A stretch of 64,000 nucleotides of DNA, from positions 4,216,001 to 4,280,000 of the forward strand of contig OY763926.1 in the NCBI GenBank assembly GCA_963667715.1, written 5' to 3'. The position numbers and the translations under genes are program-made. Below, piece by piece: positions 52,032 to 60,433 of this stretch. The stretch is from JAFGDI01 sp963667715 (GTDB taxonomy: Bacteria; Planctomycetota; Phycisphaerae; Sedimentisphaerales; SM23-30). Below the pieces are notes generated by a model. It did no database searches. It saw only the letters and a list, made by a program, of their open reading frames with translations, and was not told where the DNA came from. The stretch's first letter is position 1; each line of letters opens with the position of its first letter.

Positions 52032-53492
52032 ATGGAAGTTAAATTAGTCGTCGGAATGGAAATACATGTCCAGCTGGCATGTAATACAAAAATATTCTGC
52101 GGGTGCAGACTCGGCTACGGCGATCCGCCAAACACCAATGTCTGCCCGGTCTGTATCGGTATGCCTGGCTCACTGCCGGTCATGAACAAAAAGGCGTTCG
52201 AACATTCCGTTCGTGCCGCCCTGGCACTGAACCTCAATATCGCAGAATTCACCAAGTGGGACCGTAAAGGCTACTACTACCCTGACCTGCCAAAGAATTA
52301 CCAGATCAGCCAGTACGACCTGCCTTTCAGTTATGAAGGGCATATGGACATCCCGCTCAGCGACGGCTCTACCCACCGCATACGTATCAACCGCGCTCAC
52401 CTCGAAGAAGACGCCGGTAAGAACCAGCACGAAGGACTCGCCCACTCTCAGGTCGATCTTAACCGTGCCGGTACCCCGCTGCTCGAGATCGTAACTGAGC
52501 CGGACCTCGAAACCCCGGAACAATGTCGCGTCCTCGCTCAGGAATTGCAGAAGATCGTTCAGTTCATCGGTGCCTCTGAAGCCAACATGCAGAAAGGCCA
52601 GATGCGTTTCGAACCGAACATCAACCTGCAGATCACCGAAGACGGAAAGACCTACAAAACCCCGATCGTAGAAGTTAAGAACCTCAACAGCTTCCGTGCC
52701 GTTGAAGGTGCCGTCGCTTATGAAGCTTGGCGTCAGCTCGAAGAGTTCAAAAAAGACAGAACCTACACTCGTGAAAATCACGGCAAGCAGAACCGAGGCT
52801 GGGACGATGCCAAAGGCGAAACCGTTTTCCAGCGAGAAAAGGAAGAGTCACACGACTATCGCTATTTCCCGGACCCTGACCTGGTTCCGGTAAAGATCGA
52901 CCAGCAATGGCTCGCCGAAGTTAGAAACTCTATGCCTGAACTGCCGCTGGCCATGAAAGATAGATTCATCAGCGACCTCGGCCTAAAGGATTACGACGCC
53001 GGCGTACTTACCGCCGAAGCTCCTATGGCACTATACTTCGACGCCGCTGTTAAAGCCGGCGGCCCCGCCAAGCGCCTCGCAAATATCATAACCCAGTTCG
53101 GTATCAATAAGACCAACGAAAAAGGTTGCACTATCGACCAACTCGGTATCAGCCCTGAACGACTCGCCGGCCTGGCAACTATCGTCGAAGACGGCACGAT
53201 CAACGCCACCGCATCAGCCAAACTATTCGATATCATGATGGAAGAGGACGGCACCGCACCGGCCCTTGCCGAAAAACATAACCTCATCCAGAAATCAGAT
53301 TCCGGCGAACTCGAAGCTATGCTCCAGGATGTTTTCGCCGCTAACGAAAAAGCCGTAAACGACGTCAAATCAGGCGGTAAAAAAGCCGGGGCCGCTCGTG
53401 GCTTCCTGCTCGGCCAGGTTATGCAAAGATCGAAAGGCCAGGCCAACCCCAAAGTTGTAGGCCAACTAATCGACAAACTACTAGCCGAATAA
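52032..53492 (+). CDS. gatB: Asp-tRNA(Asn)/Glu-tRNA(Gln) amidotransferase subunit B
   Basis: GatB binds the misacylated tRNA and activates its acyl group. The 486 residues begin VVGMEIHVQLACNTKIFCGC and NTNVCPVCIGMPGSLPVMN. They continue with KGYYYPDLPKNYQISQYDLP, RAHLEEDAGKN and SQVDLNRAGTPLLEIVTEPD, all hallmark sequences. The C-terminal YqeY-like helical domain is intact. ATG 52032 follows GAGGAA; an upstream TTG at 51981 has no support. A terminator follows. Confidence 0.97.
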   Translation: MEVKLVVGMEIHVQLACNTKIFCGCRLGYGDPPNTNVCPVCIGMPGSLPVMNKKAFEHSVRAALALNLNIAEFTKWDRKGYYYPDLPKNYQISQYDLPFSYEGHMDIPLSDGSTHRIRINRAHLEEDAGKNQHEGLAHSQVDLNRAGTPLLEIVTEPDLETPEQCRVLAQELQKIVQFIGASEANMQKGQMRFEPNINLQITEDGKTYKTPIVEVKNLNSFRAVEGAVAYEAWRQLEEFKKDRTYTRENHGKQNRGWDDAKGETVFQREKEESHDYRYFPDPDLVPVKIDQQWLAEVRNSMPELPLAMKDRFISDLGLKDYDAGVLTAEAPMALYFDAAVKAGGPAKRLANIITQFGINKTNEKGCTIDQLGISPERLAGLATIVEDGTINATASAKLFDIMMEEDGTAPALAEKHNLIQKSDSGELEAMLQDVFAANEKAVNDVKSGGKKAGAARGFLLGQVMQRSKGQANPKVVGQLIDKLLAE

Positions 53493-53501
53493 TAACAAAC
53501 C

Positions 53502-53536
53502 AAAAAAGGATGGCCCACCCGCCATCCTTTTTTCTT
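53502..53536 (+). terminator. Terminator of gatB
   Basis: Stem AAAAGGATGGC/GCCATCCTTTT with loop CCACCC, then a T-run. Confidence 0.92.
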
Positions 53537-53543
53537 TTTAAAT

Positions 53544-53643
53544 CAACCTCGCCCGCAGGGCGAAACCACCCCTTACAACCTTTCTTACTTACTTCCTTTC
53601 AACCTTCTTCTTTGCACTTTGCACTTTGCACTTCTTCACTTCC
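53544..53643 (+). repeat. Family G hairpin and TTTGCAC heptamer array
   Basis: CTCGCCC-gca-GGGCGAAACC is followed by CTTACAACCTTTC text and four TTTGCAC-type units, running to the 3' end of the diguanylate cyclase gene. Confidence 0.6.
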
Positions 53644-53655
53644 CACACTTCCCCT

Positions 53656-54801
53656 CTACGGCGTATAATAAGTACTATCCTTCTTCACCAGCACCTCATT
53701 CTCAGCACAGATCGTATCACGCCCGGCCTTCTTCGCCATATACAAACTCTCATCCGCTCGCTTTAGCGAATCTTCCTTAGCCATATCAGACGACCTCACC
53801 ATACTTATCCCCATACTGGAAGTCACCTTTATCCGACTACTACCCAGACTAACCTCCGTCTCATCCAGCATCTGCTTTATACGCTCTGCCACCACATGAG
53901 CACCACTCAGATCAGTCTCCGGCATAACGACCAGAAACTCCTCACCGCCAAACCGACCTACAAAATCAGTCTCACGGATCTGGCTCTTTACCCGCTTGGC
54001 AAACTCTACCAGCACACAATCGCCCGCATCATGACCATACTTATCATTCACATGCTTAAAGTGATCGATATCCAGCATCATCACCGCCAGCATATTATCA
54101 TACCTCTTTACCCTGCCATATTCCCGCTCAAATATCTCCATTATCTTACGACGATTGAACAACCCTGTCAGATCATCGATAAACGCGATCTTCTCCAGCA
54201 TCTTACTCATTCGCTGCTGCTGCACATTCAACGCCATCTGCTCACTTCGATACTTCCTCAGCGACAGCGACACCATAACCCCCAGCGCATTCATCGCCAC
54301 AAAAGTCAAAAACAGAATAAAGAACGTACCCTCCGGCACTTGCATATGTTCATTAAACGCATTACTAAGCGAAAACACACTTATCAACATCGCCGGCAGC
54401 AGCTGCAACCGAAAATGATTATGAAATATTACATAGATCGCCACCACCGTCAACAGATGATGACTCGTATTCAACAGATGATGCTGCGGACACAGAAGAT
54501 CCGTCGTCATCAGCTTCAGCGAATAAACCATCAGCCACAAAAACACCAGCACCGAATAAGACGACCGGGCCTTCGGCTTCTTCATATAATATAAAATAAC
54601 CAACGAAGAGACAAGCATCACACCCCGAACACCAACAAGCTTATAAAATACCTCAGCTGCTCCAAAGGTATAAAAATCCGATATACAGAACAAAGCCGAC
54701 ATCGCAGCAAAAACCACGATCCCAAAGCTAGCCATCTTCAGATCTTCTTCAAAGTATATCTCATTCTCTTCATGATAATCTGGCAGGTCTAATATCTTCA
54801 C
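53656..54801 (-). CDS. Membrane-anchored diguanylate cyclase (GGDEF)
   Basis: This 381-residue protein makes the second messenger c-di-GMP. Six hydrophobic segments between residues 24 and 180 form an unnamed membrane sensor domain. It includes a His-rich patch, CPQHHLLNTSHHLL (104-117), that could bind metal. A short coiled stretch leads to the GGDEF domain (about 205-370) with FIDDLTGLFNRR, LDIDHFKHVND and active-site GGEEF (285-289). The inhibitory RETD I-site lies five residues before it. No c-di-GMP phosphodiesterase or receptor gene is adjacent. Confidence 0.92.
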   Translation of the reverse strand: MKILDLPDYHEENEIYFEEDLKMASFGIVVFAAMSALFCISDFYTFGAAEVFYKLVGVRGVMLVSSLVILYYMKKPKARSSYSVLVFLWLMVYSLKLMTTDLLCPQHHLLNTSHHLLTVVAIYVIFHNHFRLQLLPAMLISVFSLSNAFNEHMQVPEGTFFILFLTFVAMNALGVMVSLSLRKYRSEQMALNVQQQRMSKMLEKIAFIDDLTGLFNRRKIMEIFEREYGRVKRYDNMLAVMMLDIDHFKHVNDKYGHDAGDCVLVEFAKRVKSQIRETDFVGRFGGEEFLVVMPETDLSGAHVVAERIKQMLDETEVSLGSSRIKVTSSMGISMVRSSDMAKEDSLKRADESLYMAKKAGRDTICAENEVLVKKDSTYYTP

Positions 54802-55127
54802 ATCACCCTCACACCTACTAGTCCTATAATATTATTTACTATACCCCATCTCTCACGCCTGCTATATCGGCACATTCCCCTTCCAACATTGCCACCAACC
54901 CCCTCCACCTGCAATAACAACACACAAACCCCAATCCCCCAACCCATTATAGGACCAAACCCAGCTTGCCAGCGTAAGAGAATCCCGATACACGCCGGAA
55001 CTCTTTAACCTTCTCCCTTACTTCCCAACCAAATCATAGACTCCTTAACACTTTATCCCTCCAACCATCTCTTTGCGTCTTCGCGCCTTTGCGTTAAACT
55101 CTTAATTTCTCTTCTTAATTATTCTCT

Positions 55128-55208
55128 CTCTTAAATCTGTGTTAATTAATCAACCAGCAGTTCGCGGCAGCGAACCCATTTCAAATAATCCGTGGATAAA
55201 AAAAATCT
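55128..55208 (+). repeat. Family C repeat, copy 3
   Basis: CTTAAATCTGTG, TTAATTAATCAACCAGCA, hairpin GTTCGC-ggca-GCGAAC, then AATCCGTGGATAAAAAA. Confidence 0.78.
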
Positions 55209-55218
55209 CCTCTTCTAC

Positions 55219-55350
55219 TTTCTCCCTCCGCCCCCGGAGAATGTAAACTTTCAACATTCTATATCTCACCCAACTCAATCTACCTCCGATAAACCGGAGC
55301 TAGCTCCAAAATCCAGACCGTACCCGGTCAGTTATCCCGTCCAAAAAAAA
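55219..55350 (+). repeat. Dispersed two-hairpin repeat A, copy 9
   Basis: Hairpin 1 is TTCTCC/GGAGAA. The 3' part has the extra CTCCG/CGGAG hairpin, then ATCCAGACCG-tacc-CGGTC, AGTTATCCCGTC and an A-run. It follows family C copy 3 directly. Confidence 0.78.
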
Positions 55351-55381
55351 CATTTACACCTTCTTGAGTCTCCCCCCATTA

Positions 55382-55412
55382 ATCAGCCTCGCCGCAGGCG
55401 AAACCTGAGCTT
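55382..55412 (+). repeat. Covarying hairpin (family G), copy near 55390
   Basis: CTCGCC-gca-GGCGAAACC is followed by TGAGCTTATTTCTT. Confidence 0.55.
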
Positions 55413-55463
55413 ATTTCTTCTTTCTTATTTCTTACCACTTACTCCCTTTCAACCTTCTTCCCC

Positions 55464-55497
55464 AAAAAAAAGGGAGCCAGCCACCGCCAACTCCCTA
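55464..55497 (-). terminator. Terminator of the SPFH gene
   Basis: On the minus strand AGGGAG/CTCCCT enclose an internally paired loop and are followed by eight T. Confidence 0.75.
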
Positions 55498-55521
55498 TCA
55501 TCATTTATACATATCTTCGCA

Positions 55522-55569
55522 CCATGCACTTCTGCACTTCTGCACTTCTGCACATATTCACTTCTACAC
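55522..55569 (+). repeat. Heptamer repeat (GCACTTC-T units)
   Basis: Four GCACTTCT-like units end at the 3' end of the SPFH-family gene. Confidence 0.55.
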
Positions 55570-56553
55570 TTACTTACTTTCATTCTTCTGAATAACCCCA
55601 CTTGCCGCCTTCACTATCCCCGCGATATTCGCCAGGTCGCTCGGTATGATCATAGAGTTATTCGTCTGGGCCAGCTTACCAAACTCTTCCAGGTATCTTT
55701 CAGCGATACGCATATTAACCGCTTCCAGACCGCCATTTTCACTTAACGCACTGGCTATCTCGCGTACACCTTCGGCCTTCGCCTTCGCTACCCGCAAGAT
55801 CGCTTCCGCTTCACCATCTGCCATATTCACCTGCTGGATCTTATGACCTTCTGATATATTGATCCGCTTCTGCTTCTCCGCTTCCGACTGTGCGATCACT
55901 TCCTGCTTCTCACCTTCGGCCCGGTTGATCTGGCTCTGGCGATAACCTTCAGATTCCGCGATCACCGCACGCTTCTCACGTTCGGCCTTCATCTGCTTTT
56001 CCATCGCATCTTTAATACTCACCGGCGGCACGATATTCTTAACCTCATAGCGGGTAACCTTCACACCCCACGGATCAGACGCCTTATCTACCGCCGCTAC
56101 GATCGCATGATTAATCGACTCACGCTCTTCAAACGTCTTATCCAGGTCCAGCTTACCGATTATACTTCTCATCGTCGTCTGGGCCAGCTGAATAGAGGCA
56201 AACCGATAATTATTAATACCATACGATGCCTTCTGCGGATCGATCACCTGCATATACAAAATACCATCAACCTCAACTGAGATATTATCTCGTGTAATAC
56301 AAGTCTGCGGAGGCACATCAACCGCCTGCTCTTTCAGTGTATGACGATACGCAACCTTATCGATAAACGGGATCAGAATATGCATACCCGCTTCCAGCGT
56401 CTTATAAAACTTACCCAGCCTTTCGACAATAAACGCACTGCGCTGCGGCACGATCCGGATCACATTAAAGATCGTCACTACCACCACTACCAGCAGCGCC
56501 AACAATACTATCGTCCAGGCCCCGATCTGTGCTAACATAAATTCAATCATCAT
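55570..56553 (-). CDS. SPFH/stomatin-family protein (QmcA-like)
   Basis: This 327-residue membrane-anchored protein has one N-terminal helix (about 12-32, WTIVLLALLVVVVVTIFNVI). The SPFH/band-7 domain follows (RIVPQRSAFIVERLGKFYKTLEAG, FIDKVAYRHTLKEQAVDVPPQ, LRSIIGKLDLDKTFEER-like text). Then comes a long E/A/K-rich coiled coil (AEREKRAVIAESEGYRQSQI) and a C-terminal helix. Such proteins oligomerise in membrane microdomains and support membrane-protein quality control. Its partner NfeD is encoded upstream, as in many bacteria, but with a repeat-filled gap of about 240 bases. Confidence 0.92.
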   Translation of the reverse strand: MMIEFMLAQIGAWTIVLLALLVVVVVTIFNVIRIVPQRSAFIVERLGKFYKTLEAGMHILIPFIDKVAYRHTLKEQAVDVPPQTCITRDNISVEVDGILYMQVIDPQKASYGINNYRFASIQLAQTTMRSIIGKLDLDKTFEERESINHAIVAAVDKASDPWGVKVTRYEVKNIVPPVSIKDAMEKQMKAEREKRAVIAESEGYRQSQINRAEGEKQEVIAQSEAEKQKRINISEGHKIQQVNMADGEAEAILRVAKAKAEGVREIASALSENGGLEAVNMRIAERYLEEFGKLAQTNNSMIIPSDLANIAGIVKAASGVIQKNESK

Positions 56554-56795
56554 AACTACCCTTTCATCTTATCTAAAAAATTAAAATAACCATTCAAACT
56601 ATTTCCCAACTTCCCCCAAACCAGCTCCTTGCAACTTATCACCTTTGCCTTAACTCTTACCTCCCCCGTAATCCGGGAAAGAAAAACACCACCAAACGCA
56701 TTGCCCTTCCCTCAATCTGTCGTAAAGATCCAGACCGTACTCGGTCGGTTATCCTGTCTAAAAAATTCTTTGCACTTCGCACTTCTCCCCCCCCT
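56554..56795. other. Gap between nfeD-like and SPFH genes
   Basis: The gap contains family A copy 10 (56713-56766) and GCACTTCGCACTT heptamer text. It separates two genes that are often directly adjacent in other genomes. Confidence 0.5.
56713..56766 (+). repeat. Repeat A, copy 10
   Basis: AATCTGTCG, ATCCAGACCG-tact-CGGTC, GGTTATCCTGTC, A-run. It is followed by CTTTGCACTTCGCACTT. Confidence 0.75.
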
Positions 56796-57263
56796 TCATA
56801 TCTCCTCTACGATCAGCGTCAGATTATCCTGCCCAACCACCCTCACAACTTCGCCCGCCACAATATCCTTCCCACATTGCGCCTTCCATTCCGTACCATT
56901 TAGCTCAACCTTACCGCCCAGCTTCGCGTCGATATTCACTACCACCGTCGCTCTACTGCCGACAAACTCCGACTTACTCACCGGCAGATCACTGCCATCA
57001 ACTTGCGACTGACCGACAAAGACCCGCTTGAGACTCTTCCTCAGCATTATCAACATCGCCAGCGACGATACCAGAAATATTATCAGCTGCACATTCAGCT
57101 CTATCTCAAAGATCATACAGCTCACCGCCGTCACCAGCGCACCCAGCCCAAAGAATACTATCACCAGCCCCGGCATCGCCAGTTCACAAAATACCAGCCC
57201 CAGCCCTACCAGAAACCATATTATCTCAGGCCTCATCATATCTTCTATTAAAGTTGCTAACAT
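56796..57263 (-). CDS. NfeD-family membrane protein
   Basis: This 155-residue protein is the short form of NfeD without a protease domain. Three or four helices (IIWFLVGLGLVFCELAMPGLVIVFFGLGALVTAV, VQLIIFLVSSLAMLIML) are followed by a C-terminal OB-fold domain (VGSRATVVVNIDAKLGGKVELNGTEW, VVRVVGQDNLTLIVEEI). NfeD OB domains bind the SPFH partner encoded next to them, here the QmcA-like protein. The pair probably acts in membrane organisation. Confidence 0.9.
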   Translation of the reverse strand: MLATLIEDMMRPEIIWFLVGLGLVFCELAMPGLVIVFFGLGALVTAVSCMIFEIELNVQLIIFLVSSLAMLIMLRKSLKRVFVGQSQVDGSDLPVSKSEFVGSRATVVVNIDAKLGGKVELNGTEWKAQCGKDIVAGEVVRVVGQDNLTLIVEEI

Positions 57264-57431
57264 ATAAACCTTCCTTTACACAACATATAACAAATTCACA
57301 TCACATTACCAAACAACCCACACGCAAAAGTCCCCCGATACACGTCGGGACTCCGTAGTCTTCTTCCTCACTTCCCAATCATCTCTTAGCACCTGGCGTC
57401 TTTTCCTTAAACCCTTAATTCTCCTCTTCTA

Positions 57432-57546
57432 CTTTCTCCCCCGCCCCCAGAGAATGTAAACATTCAACAATCTATATCCCACCCCACTCAATCTGTCGCA
57501 AATATCCAGACCGCCGCAGGCGGTCGGTTATCCCGCCCAAAAAAAC
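57432..57546 (+). repeat. Dispersed two-hairpin repeat A, copy 11
   Basis: The 5' part is TTCTCCC-gcccc-AGAGAA (imperfect). Hairpin 2 has a longer stem, GACCGCC-gca-GGCGGTC, then GGTTATCCCGCC and an A-run. Confidence 0.78.
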
Positions 57547-57580
57547 CTTTGCACTTCGCATTAAAATCTAAATTCTCTTC

Positions 57581-57660
57581 TTCTTAAATCTGTGATAATT
57601 AATCAATCAGCAGTTCGCCCCAGCGAACCCATTTCAAAAAAATCGGTGGATAAAAAATCT
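57581..57660 (+). repeat. Family C repeat, copy 4
   Basis: CTTAAATCTGTG, TTAATCAATCAGCA, hairpin GTTCGC-ccca-GCGAAC, AATCGGTGGATAAAAAATCT. Confidence 0.75.
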
Positions 57661-57994
57661 TAACCCCACCAACAACTACCAATAACTATATATCCTTTCC
57701 GAACTATTATACACAGATCATACAATAACAGTTACATTCTACCCATCTTCACAACGGATAACAATAATAAAAATATCGACCAGCCCCCCGCCCAATATCT
57801 ACCATTTCCCCACATAACCACCTACAAACACTAAACTAACAACATTAACCCAAAGTCGCCACTTTTAACACTTATCACTAATTATATCAATTATTCCTTG
57901 TATTATTCTGCCGCATACTGTAAATTCGCTTATGTTTAGGGGCAACATTTCACGAACCCCAACACTTTTCTTAGTCGATATTTATAACAAATAA

Positions 57995-58085
57995 CTCGAA
58001 ACTGACCTAAAATGCAGCTTGAGTCCAATAATAACAGTTTCTAGCTAATCACACTCATCTCAAACTGACCTTTGGCCAGCTTGAG
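57995..58085. promoter_or_regulatory. Two tandem imperfect palindromes upstream of the corrinoid-like operon
   Basis: CTCGAAACTG-n8-CAGCTTGAG (57995-58023) and CTCAAACTGACC-ttt-GGCCAGCTTGAG (58059-58085) share both half-sites and lie 64 bases apart, the second about 30 bases before the first start codon. They could be an operator pair or RNA hairpins. Similar palindromes occur at 10982 and 47195. Confidence 0.45.
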
Positions 58086-58114
58086 TAATTTATTCTGGGG
58101 GATAAATTACTATC

Positions 58115-58804
58115 ATGACAACTTCGGAACAAACAGCAGCCAACTATGTCAAATCGCTTGTCGGCTTCCTCGAAGACGGCGACCGGGACAATGCCCTTGG
58201 CGTACTCTCCCAATGGGCTGCCGCTTACAACACTCAAGATGCCATCGAAAAAGTTCTCGACCCGGCCCTGAACATCTTCGGCTGCGAGCTATGGAGCAAA
58301 GGCAAAGTCAGTCTCGGCCAGGCATATGTAATGAGCAAAGTGGCCGAAGACATATTCAACCTCGCCGCCAGTGACCATCGAAACAAGCCTGTCGAACAGC
58401 ATAAAGGACCTATCATCATCGGTAATATCCAGGATGATACCTACTCGCTCGGCAGAAAACTCGTCATTACATTCCTAAAGCTCGAAGGATGGAACGTCAT
58501 CGATCTCGGCTGCGATGTTACCGCCGTCGAATTTCTAGACGCCGCCGAAACCCATAACGCACAGCTTATCGGTGTATCCGCCATGATGCTTAAAACCGCA
58601 AAAAATATCGCCAGTGTCCGAAAAGAGATAGACAAAAGAAAACTGCAGAACAAGATCATGCTCGCCGTCGGTGGCGCTGTATTCACCCAACGCCCAGAGC
58701 TCGTCAAACAGATCGGCGGCGACGGCACAGCCATCAACGCCCTCAAAGCACCTGCTCTTTTCGACCATCTTCTCTCCAAACTAAAAAACGAGGTGATACT
58801 ATGA
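58115..58804 (+). CDS. Corrinoid-protein-like (MtaC/MtbC fold) with His-to-Tyr change in the B12 motif
   Basis: This 229-residue cytoplasmic protein has the two-domain build of methyltransferase corrinoid proteins. The helical cap is at about 5-90 (VLDPALNIFGCELWSKGKVSLGQAYV) and the Rossmann-like B12-binding domain at about 98-225. The usual D-x-H-x-x-G reads D108-T-Y110-S-L-G113, so the lower axial histidine is replaced by tyrosine. The later S-x-L/M (VSAMML) and GG (AVGGAVF) sites remain. It is first in a four-gene operon; its stop overlaps the next start (ATGA). It may bind a corrinoid in base-on or altered form, or not at all; a sensory or carrier role is inferred. Confidence 0.85.
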   Translation: MTTSEQTAANYVKSLVGFLEDGDRDNALGVLSQWAAAYNTQDAIEKVLDPALNIFGCELWSKGKVSLGQAYVMSKVAEDIFNLAASDHRNKPVEQHKGPIIIGNIQDDTYSLGRKLVITFLKLEGWNVIDLGCDVTAVEFLDAAETHNAQLIGVSAMMLKTAKNIASVRKEIDKRKLQNKIMLAVGGAVFTQRPELVKQIGGDGTAINALKAPALFDHLLSKLKNEVIL

Positions 58805-59832
58805 ACAGCCTTGAAAGAATCATGACCGCCGTCAACGGCACAGAAAACGATAAACGTCCGACCATCCTTACCCTTTCGCTTTATGGTGCCCGATTAACCA
58901 ACTGCCCGCTCAACGAATACTATACCAACCCCGTACATTACATCGCCGGCCAAACAGCCATCCGCGAAACCTTCTCACCAGACGCTCTGCTCGCCCCCTT
59001 TACCCTGCCGCTGCTCGGTAGCTCATTCGGTGGCCAGCTTACCTGGTTCGACGATTTCCCGCCAACCTTAACCCAAAACGCTTTCTCCGATCCCGGCAAG
59101 TTCTCTGCCAGCGACTTACCTGATATCGACAGCCATCCATACTTTATTTATTTAAGAGATTGCATAAAGGGCCTCGCCGCCCAGAGCCAGGGCCAGTCCC
59201 CCGTCGCCGCTATAACTCTTAGCCCGGTCGACCTGCCCTCACTTATCTTCGGCATCGAAACCTGGCTAAACACCATGCTCTTCGACCAACATACTGCTCA
59301 CAAAGTTATCGATATATGCACCAGCTTCTTTATCGAACTTACTAGCAAACTTTTCGCCGATGGTGCCGCCTTTATCGTTCTGCCCATCCCTTTTGCTAAC
59401 CTGAATATTATTACCAAAAAAATACTTACCGACACGGCCATACCAAACCTGAAAACAGCTTTCGCCCAATGTCCCGGCCCGCTCATCCTGCATCATGTCG
59501 GAATATCAATTCAGGACACCCTGCCATACCTGACCGGCCTACCCAATACCATCGGCTGTTGCGTTGGAGCTGACGACGATCTATCTTTCTGCCGACATGC
59601 TTTAGGTGACTCTACCGTCTTACTTGGCAATATCGACGGGCCAGGTCTGGTCTCTCTCTCTCCCGACCAGATATACCAAAACACCATGAACATTCTGGCC
59701 AACAGAAAAGACGACAAACATTTCATTCTCGCCTCGTCCGCCGCTGATATCGACCTCGATACCCCACCGGATAATATCGAAGCGATATTCCAGGCCGTTA
59801 ACGACTACTCTCTGGGGCTCCAGCATGCATAA
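58801..59832 (+). CDS. MtaA/CmuA/UroD-family protein lacking zinc cysteines
   Basis: This 343-residue TIM-barrel protein is of the uroporphyrinogen decarboxylase superfamily, close in layout to corrinoid:coenzyme M methyltransferases (MtaA, MtbA). The N-terminal LERIMTAVNG and the barrel strands fit. The zinc motif H-x-C of MtaA-type enzymes (ILHICG) reads ILHHVG here (H231-H-V233). The distal Cys region (LAPGCG...TP.EN) reads LASSAADIDLDTPPDN (310-325) with no Cys. Zinc-dependent thiol methylation is therefore unlikely. It overlaps the corrinoid-like gene by four bases and the DUF1638 gene by eight, so the products probably work as a complex. Confidence 0.85.
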   Translation: MNSLERIMTAVNGTENDKRPTILTLSLYGARLTNCPLNEYYTNPVHYIAGQTAIRETFSPDALLAPFTLPLLGSSFGGQLTWFDDFPPTLTQNAFSDPGKFSASDLPDIDSHPYFIYLRDCIKGLAAQSQGQSPVAAITLSPVDLPSLIFGIETWLNTMLFDQHTAHKVIDICTSFFIELTSKLFADGAAFIVLPIPFANLNIITKKILTDTAIPNLKTAFAQCPGPLILHHVGISIQDTLPYLTGLPNTIGCCVGADDDLSFCRHALGDSTVLLGNIDGPGLVSLSPDQIYQNTMNILANRKDDKHFILASSAADIDLDTPPDNIEAIFQAVNDYSLGLQHA

Positions 59833-60427
59833 CCAGCAACCACAAATATATAACCAGAACATAACCTGCCTGGCATGTTCTGTCTTTCGCGACCAGCTTC
59901 AGCAGTTGCAAAACTCAGGTCTATTCAACCTGCCGGTCGTATACCTGGACTCTATTATGCACCTGGCACCCGACACTCTCAAATCCGCGATGGACAATGA
60001 AATACACTCACTACACTGCAAGGGCCAATGCGTCCTGCTCATCTACGGCCAGTGCCACAACTACATGGACCAGTACTCACAACTTGGCTACGTCTACCAG
60101 CTCTCCGGCACAAACTGTATAGAGATCATCATCGGAACAGAACAATACCATAAACTAATAAACGATGGTGCTTTCTTCCTCATCTACGAATGGGCCAGAA
60201 ACTGGAAAAACATTTTCGCCGACGAACTTGAACTGCCCCAGAATATTGCAAAAGATCTAATGAACTCACAGCATAAATATCTGCTTTACCTTGATACCGG
60301 TGAACCGCCGATACCCGAACAACTACTAAACGAGGCCTCTGACTTTATGGGATTGCCCTGGAAAACTATGAATATAAACTCAAACAACTTAATAAACTCT
60401 ATTAACTCTTCGCTTGCCACAATATAA
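59825..60427 (+). CDS. DUF1638-family protein
   Basis: This 200-residue cytoplasmic protein shows the DUF1638 pattern. ITCLACSVFRDQLQQL and VVYLDSIMHLAPDTL lie near the N-terminus. The cysteine-containing VLLIYGQCHNYM follows, then CIEIIIGTEQYHKLINDGAFFLIYEWARNW and, near the end, YLLYLDTGEP. DUF1638 proteins are often encoded with corrinoid-dependent methyltransferases in methanogens and anaerobic bacteria, and their role is unknown. The start overlaps the UroD-like gene by eight bases, and the kinase gene follows after six. Cys and His residues could form a metal site; this is inference. Confidence 0.8.
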   Translation: MHNQQPQIYNQNITCLACSVFRDQLQQLQNSGLFNLPVVYLDSIMHLAPDTLKSAMDNEIHSLHCKGQCVLLIYGQCHNYMDQYSQLGYVYQLSGTNCIEIIIGTEQYHKLINDGAFFLIYEWARNWKNIFADELELPQNIAKDLMNSQHKYLLYLDTGEPPIPEQLLNEASDFMGLPWKTMNINSNNLINSINSSLATI

Positions 60428-60433
60428 ACTGCC

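Larger units (their letters stand above)
54802..55569. repeat. Composite intergenic repeat array 4
   Basis: This is 768 bases without a gene. The order in plus orientation is family E text AGAATCCCGATACACGCCGG (54973), TTTGCGTC/TTCGCGCC/TTTGCGTTAAA (55071-55098), family C copy 3, family A copy 9, family G hairpin (55382-55412), a terminator for the SPFH gene and GCACTTCT heptamers. A stretch around 55105-55180 is nearly identical to 62356-62430. Confidence 0.7.
57264..58114. repeat. Composite intergenic repeat array 5 and leader of the corrinoid-like operon
   Basis: This is 851 bases without a gene. The first half is a plus-oriented array: family E palindrome AGTCCCCCGATACACGTCGGGACT (57327), family A copy 11, GCACTTCGC text and family C copy 4. 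The second half (57660-58114) is unique AT-rich sequence with two related palindromes at 57995 and 58059. No cobalamin riboswitch B12-box was recognised. GGGGGAT lies 12 bases before the ATG at 58115. Confidence 0.6.

Noticed and set aside
53896..54594. Plus-strand open frame opposite the diguanylate cyclase gene
   Set aside because: It is antisense to a gene with intact GGEEF and I-site motifs; the product is His/Gln-rich filler.
57264..58114. Cobalamin riboswitch ahead of the corrinoid-like operon
   Set aside because: No B12-box (GCCACTG-type) or matching fold was found; only two palindromes are present.
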